Shown here one piece after another: positions 6,478 to 7,284 of a stretch of 7,284 bases of DNA. The translations under genes were made by a program, and so were the position numbers. The notes beneath the pieces were generated by a model that did no database searches, was not told where the DNA came from, and saw nothing but the letters and a program-made list of their open reading frames with translations. Origin of the DNA: Pseudomonadota bacterium (GTDB taxonomy: Bacteria; Pseudomonadota; Alphaproteobacteria; Rhizobiales; Devosiaceae). The DNA is taken from assembly GCA_023437755.1 (NCBI GenBank), contig JAEZFJ010000098.1, positions 1 through 7,284 of the forward strand, read 5' to 3'. How positions within the stretch are numbered: the first letter of the stretch is position 1; each line of letters starts with the position of its first letter.

Positions 6478-7284
6478 GCCGCACCTCCCAAGGCGCGCTG
6501 CCGGCCAAAGTTCAGAATCTCTCCGGCGATCCGCCCAAGCGGCAGCACCTTGCCGGCAGCTCCGAGCGCGATGGCTTCCTTGGGCATGCCGAAGACCACC
6601 GAGGTTTCCTCGTCCTGCGCAAGGGTGGGACTTCCCATCTGGCGCATCTCGAGCAGTCCGCGGGCGCCGTCGTCACCCATGCCGGTCAGCAGGATGCCGA
6701 GGGCATTGCGACCCGCCGCCTGGGCGGTGGAGCGGAACAGCACGTCAACGGAGGGGCGGTGGCGCGAGACGTGGGGCCCGTCGATGATGGAGACGGTGTA
6801 GCGCGGTCCGGTTCGAACCAGCCGCAGGTGGCGGTTCCCCGGCGCGATCAGCACCCGGCCGGCCTGAACGAGGTCGCCGTCCTCCGCCTCCTTGACTGAA
6901 ACGGCACAGCTGGAATTGAGCCGCTGGGCAAAGGCCGCGGTGAATTTTTCGGGCATGTGCTGGACGATCAGGATGGCCGGACTGGTTGCCGGCAAGGCTT
7001 CGAGAACTTCCCGCAGCGCCTCGGTGCCGCCGGTGGAGGCGCCGATCGACACGATCGGCTCGGTGCTGGGCAGCGAAGCGATTAGGCTCGCCCGGCGGTG
7101 GTCGGAGAGGGGCGGGATCACTGCGTCTGCCGTCAGCTTGGCTTCGACATTCAGCGGCGGCGCGGCCTTCTTGACGCCGCGGACCTTGGCATGAGCGGCA
7201 GCCTTGGCGGCGTCGCAGATGCGCATGGCCGATTCCTGCAGGAACTGGGCGGTGTCGACGCGTGGCTTGGTGACGACATCAACG
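6474..7284 (-). CDS. cheB: chemotaxis protein-glutamate methylesterase/glutaminase CheB, N-terminal end cut by window edge
   Basis: CheB removes methyl groups from glutamates of chemoreceptors and deamidates receptor glutamines, working against CheR in adaptation; it is switched on by phosphorylation of its receiver domain. The frame is open to the right edge, and the ATG at 7226 is internal. The visible sequence begins at the end of the receiver domain (VDVVTKPR, with the conserved Lys-Pro), runs through a linker of about 60-70 residues, and contains the whole methylesterase domain. The catalytic triad is S in SIGASTGGTEAL, H in VQHMPEKF and D in LLTGMGDDGARG. The spacings of 26 and 96 residues equal those of E. 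coli S164, H190 and D286. Other family segments are IAPGNRHLRL and SRHRPSVDVLFRS. The stop TGA overlaps the start of the next gene as ATGA. Most of the receiver domain, including the phosphorylated Asp, lies outside the window. Confidence 0.96.
   Translation of the reverse strand, partial: VDVVTKPRVDTAQFLQESAMRICDAAKAAAHAKVRGVKKAAPPLNVEAKLTADAVIPPLSDHRRASLIASLPSTEPIVSIGASTGGTEALREVLEALPATSPAILIVQHMPEKFTAAFAQRLNSSCAVSVKEAEDGDLVQAGRVLIAPGNRHLRLVRTGPRYTVSIIDGPHVSRHRPSVDVLFRSTAQAAGRNALGILLTGMGDDGARGLLEMRQMGSPTLAQDEETSVVFGMPKEAIALGAAGKVLPLGRIAGEILNFGRQRALGGAA

Noticed and set aside
5371..6801. Long open frame on the plus strand (476 codons) opposite cheB and the MCP-like gene
   Set aside because: It lies antisense to two well-supported coding regions, is rich in Arg, Gly, His and Leu as expected of a shadow frame in high-GC DNA, and shows no recognisable domain.

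Overview
The window looks like a chromosomal segment of a high-GC alphaproteobacterium, probably of the order Hyphomicrobiales (Rhizobiales). The lines of evidence are the initiator tRNA type, a bfd-bfr iron-storage pair, a DUF599 membrane protein, and a che gene pairing CheB with a soluble MCP-like helical protein. A Devosia-like genus would fit, but that is a guess. No insertion sequence, phage gene, CRISPR array or other mobile element is visible.

Layout. Positions 2-1374 are read on the plus strand: the 3' part of an alpha/beta-hydrolase gene, then a DUF925-type nucleotidyltransferase gene broken by one in-frame TAA codon. Positions 1371-4481 are read on the minus strand. In transcription order they hold a Tas-like aldo/keto reductase, a DUF599 membrane protein, a promoter, the bacterioferritin-associated ferredoxin gene bfd, the overlapping bacterioferritin gene bfr, an intrinsic terminator and a VOC-family (glyoxalase-fold) protein. 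Positions 4482-4643 are non-coding and carry the promoter and leader of a plus-strand initiator tRNA (4644-4720). A strong, apparently bidirectional terminator separates the tRNA from a minus-strand chemotaxis operon. That operon consists of cheB (cut by the right window edge), coupled by an ATGA overlap to a 570-residue soluble helical protein related to MCP signalling domains.

How the genes work together. bfd and bfr form an iron store-and-release unit: Bfr oxidises and stores iron in a haem-containing 24-mer, and Bfd supplies electrons to release it. CheB and its downstream partner belong to a chemotaxis-type signalling system whose other members must lie beyond the right edge. The aldo/keto reductase, DUF599 and VOC genes are housekeeping or accessory metabolic genes with no clear link to either unit.

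I see no convincing new multi-gene system. The items most worth a second look are the soluble che-operon protein (two MCP-tip-like repeats and a CheZ-like D-x-x-x-Q motif), the single-nonsense nucleotidyltransferase, and the overlapping bfd-bfr junction with a tandem GTG start.
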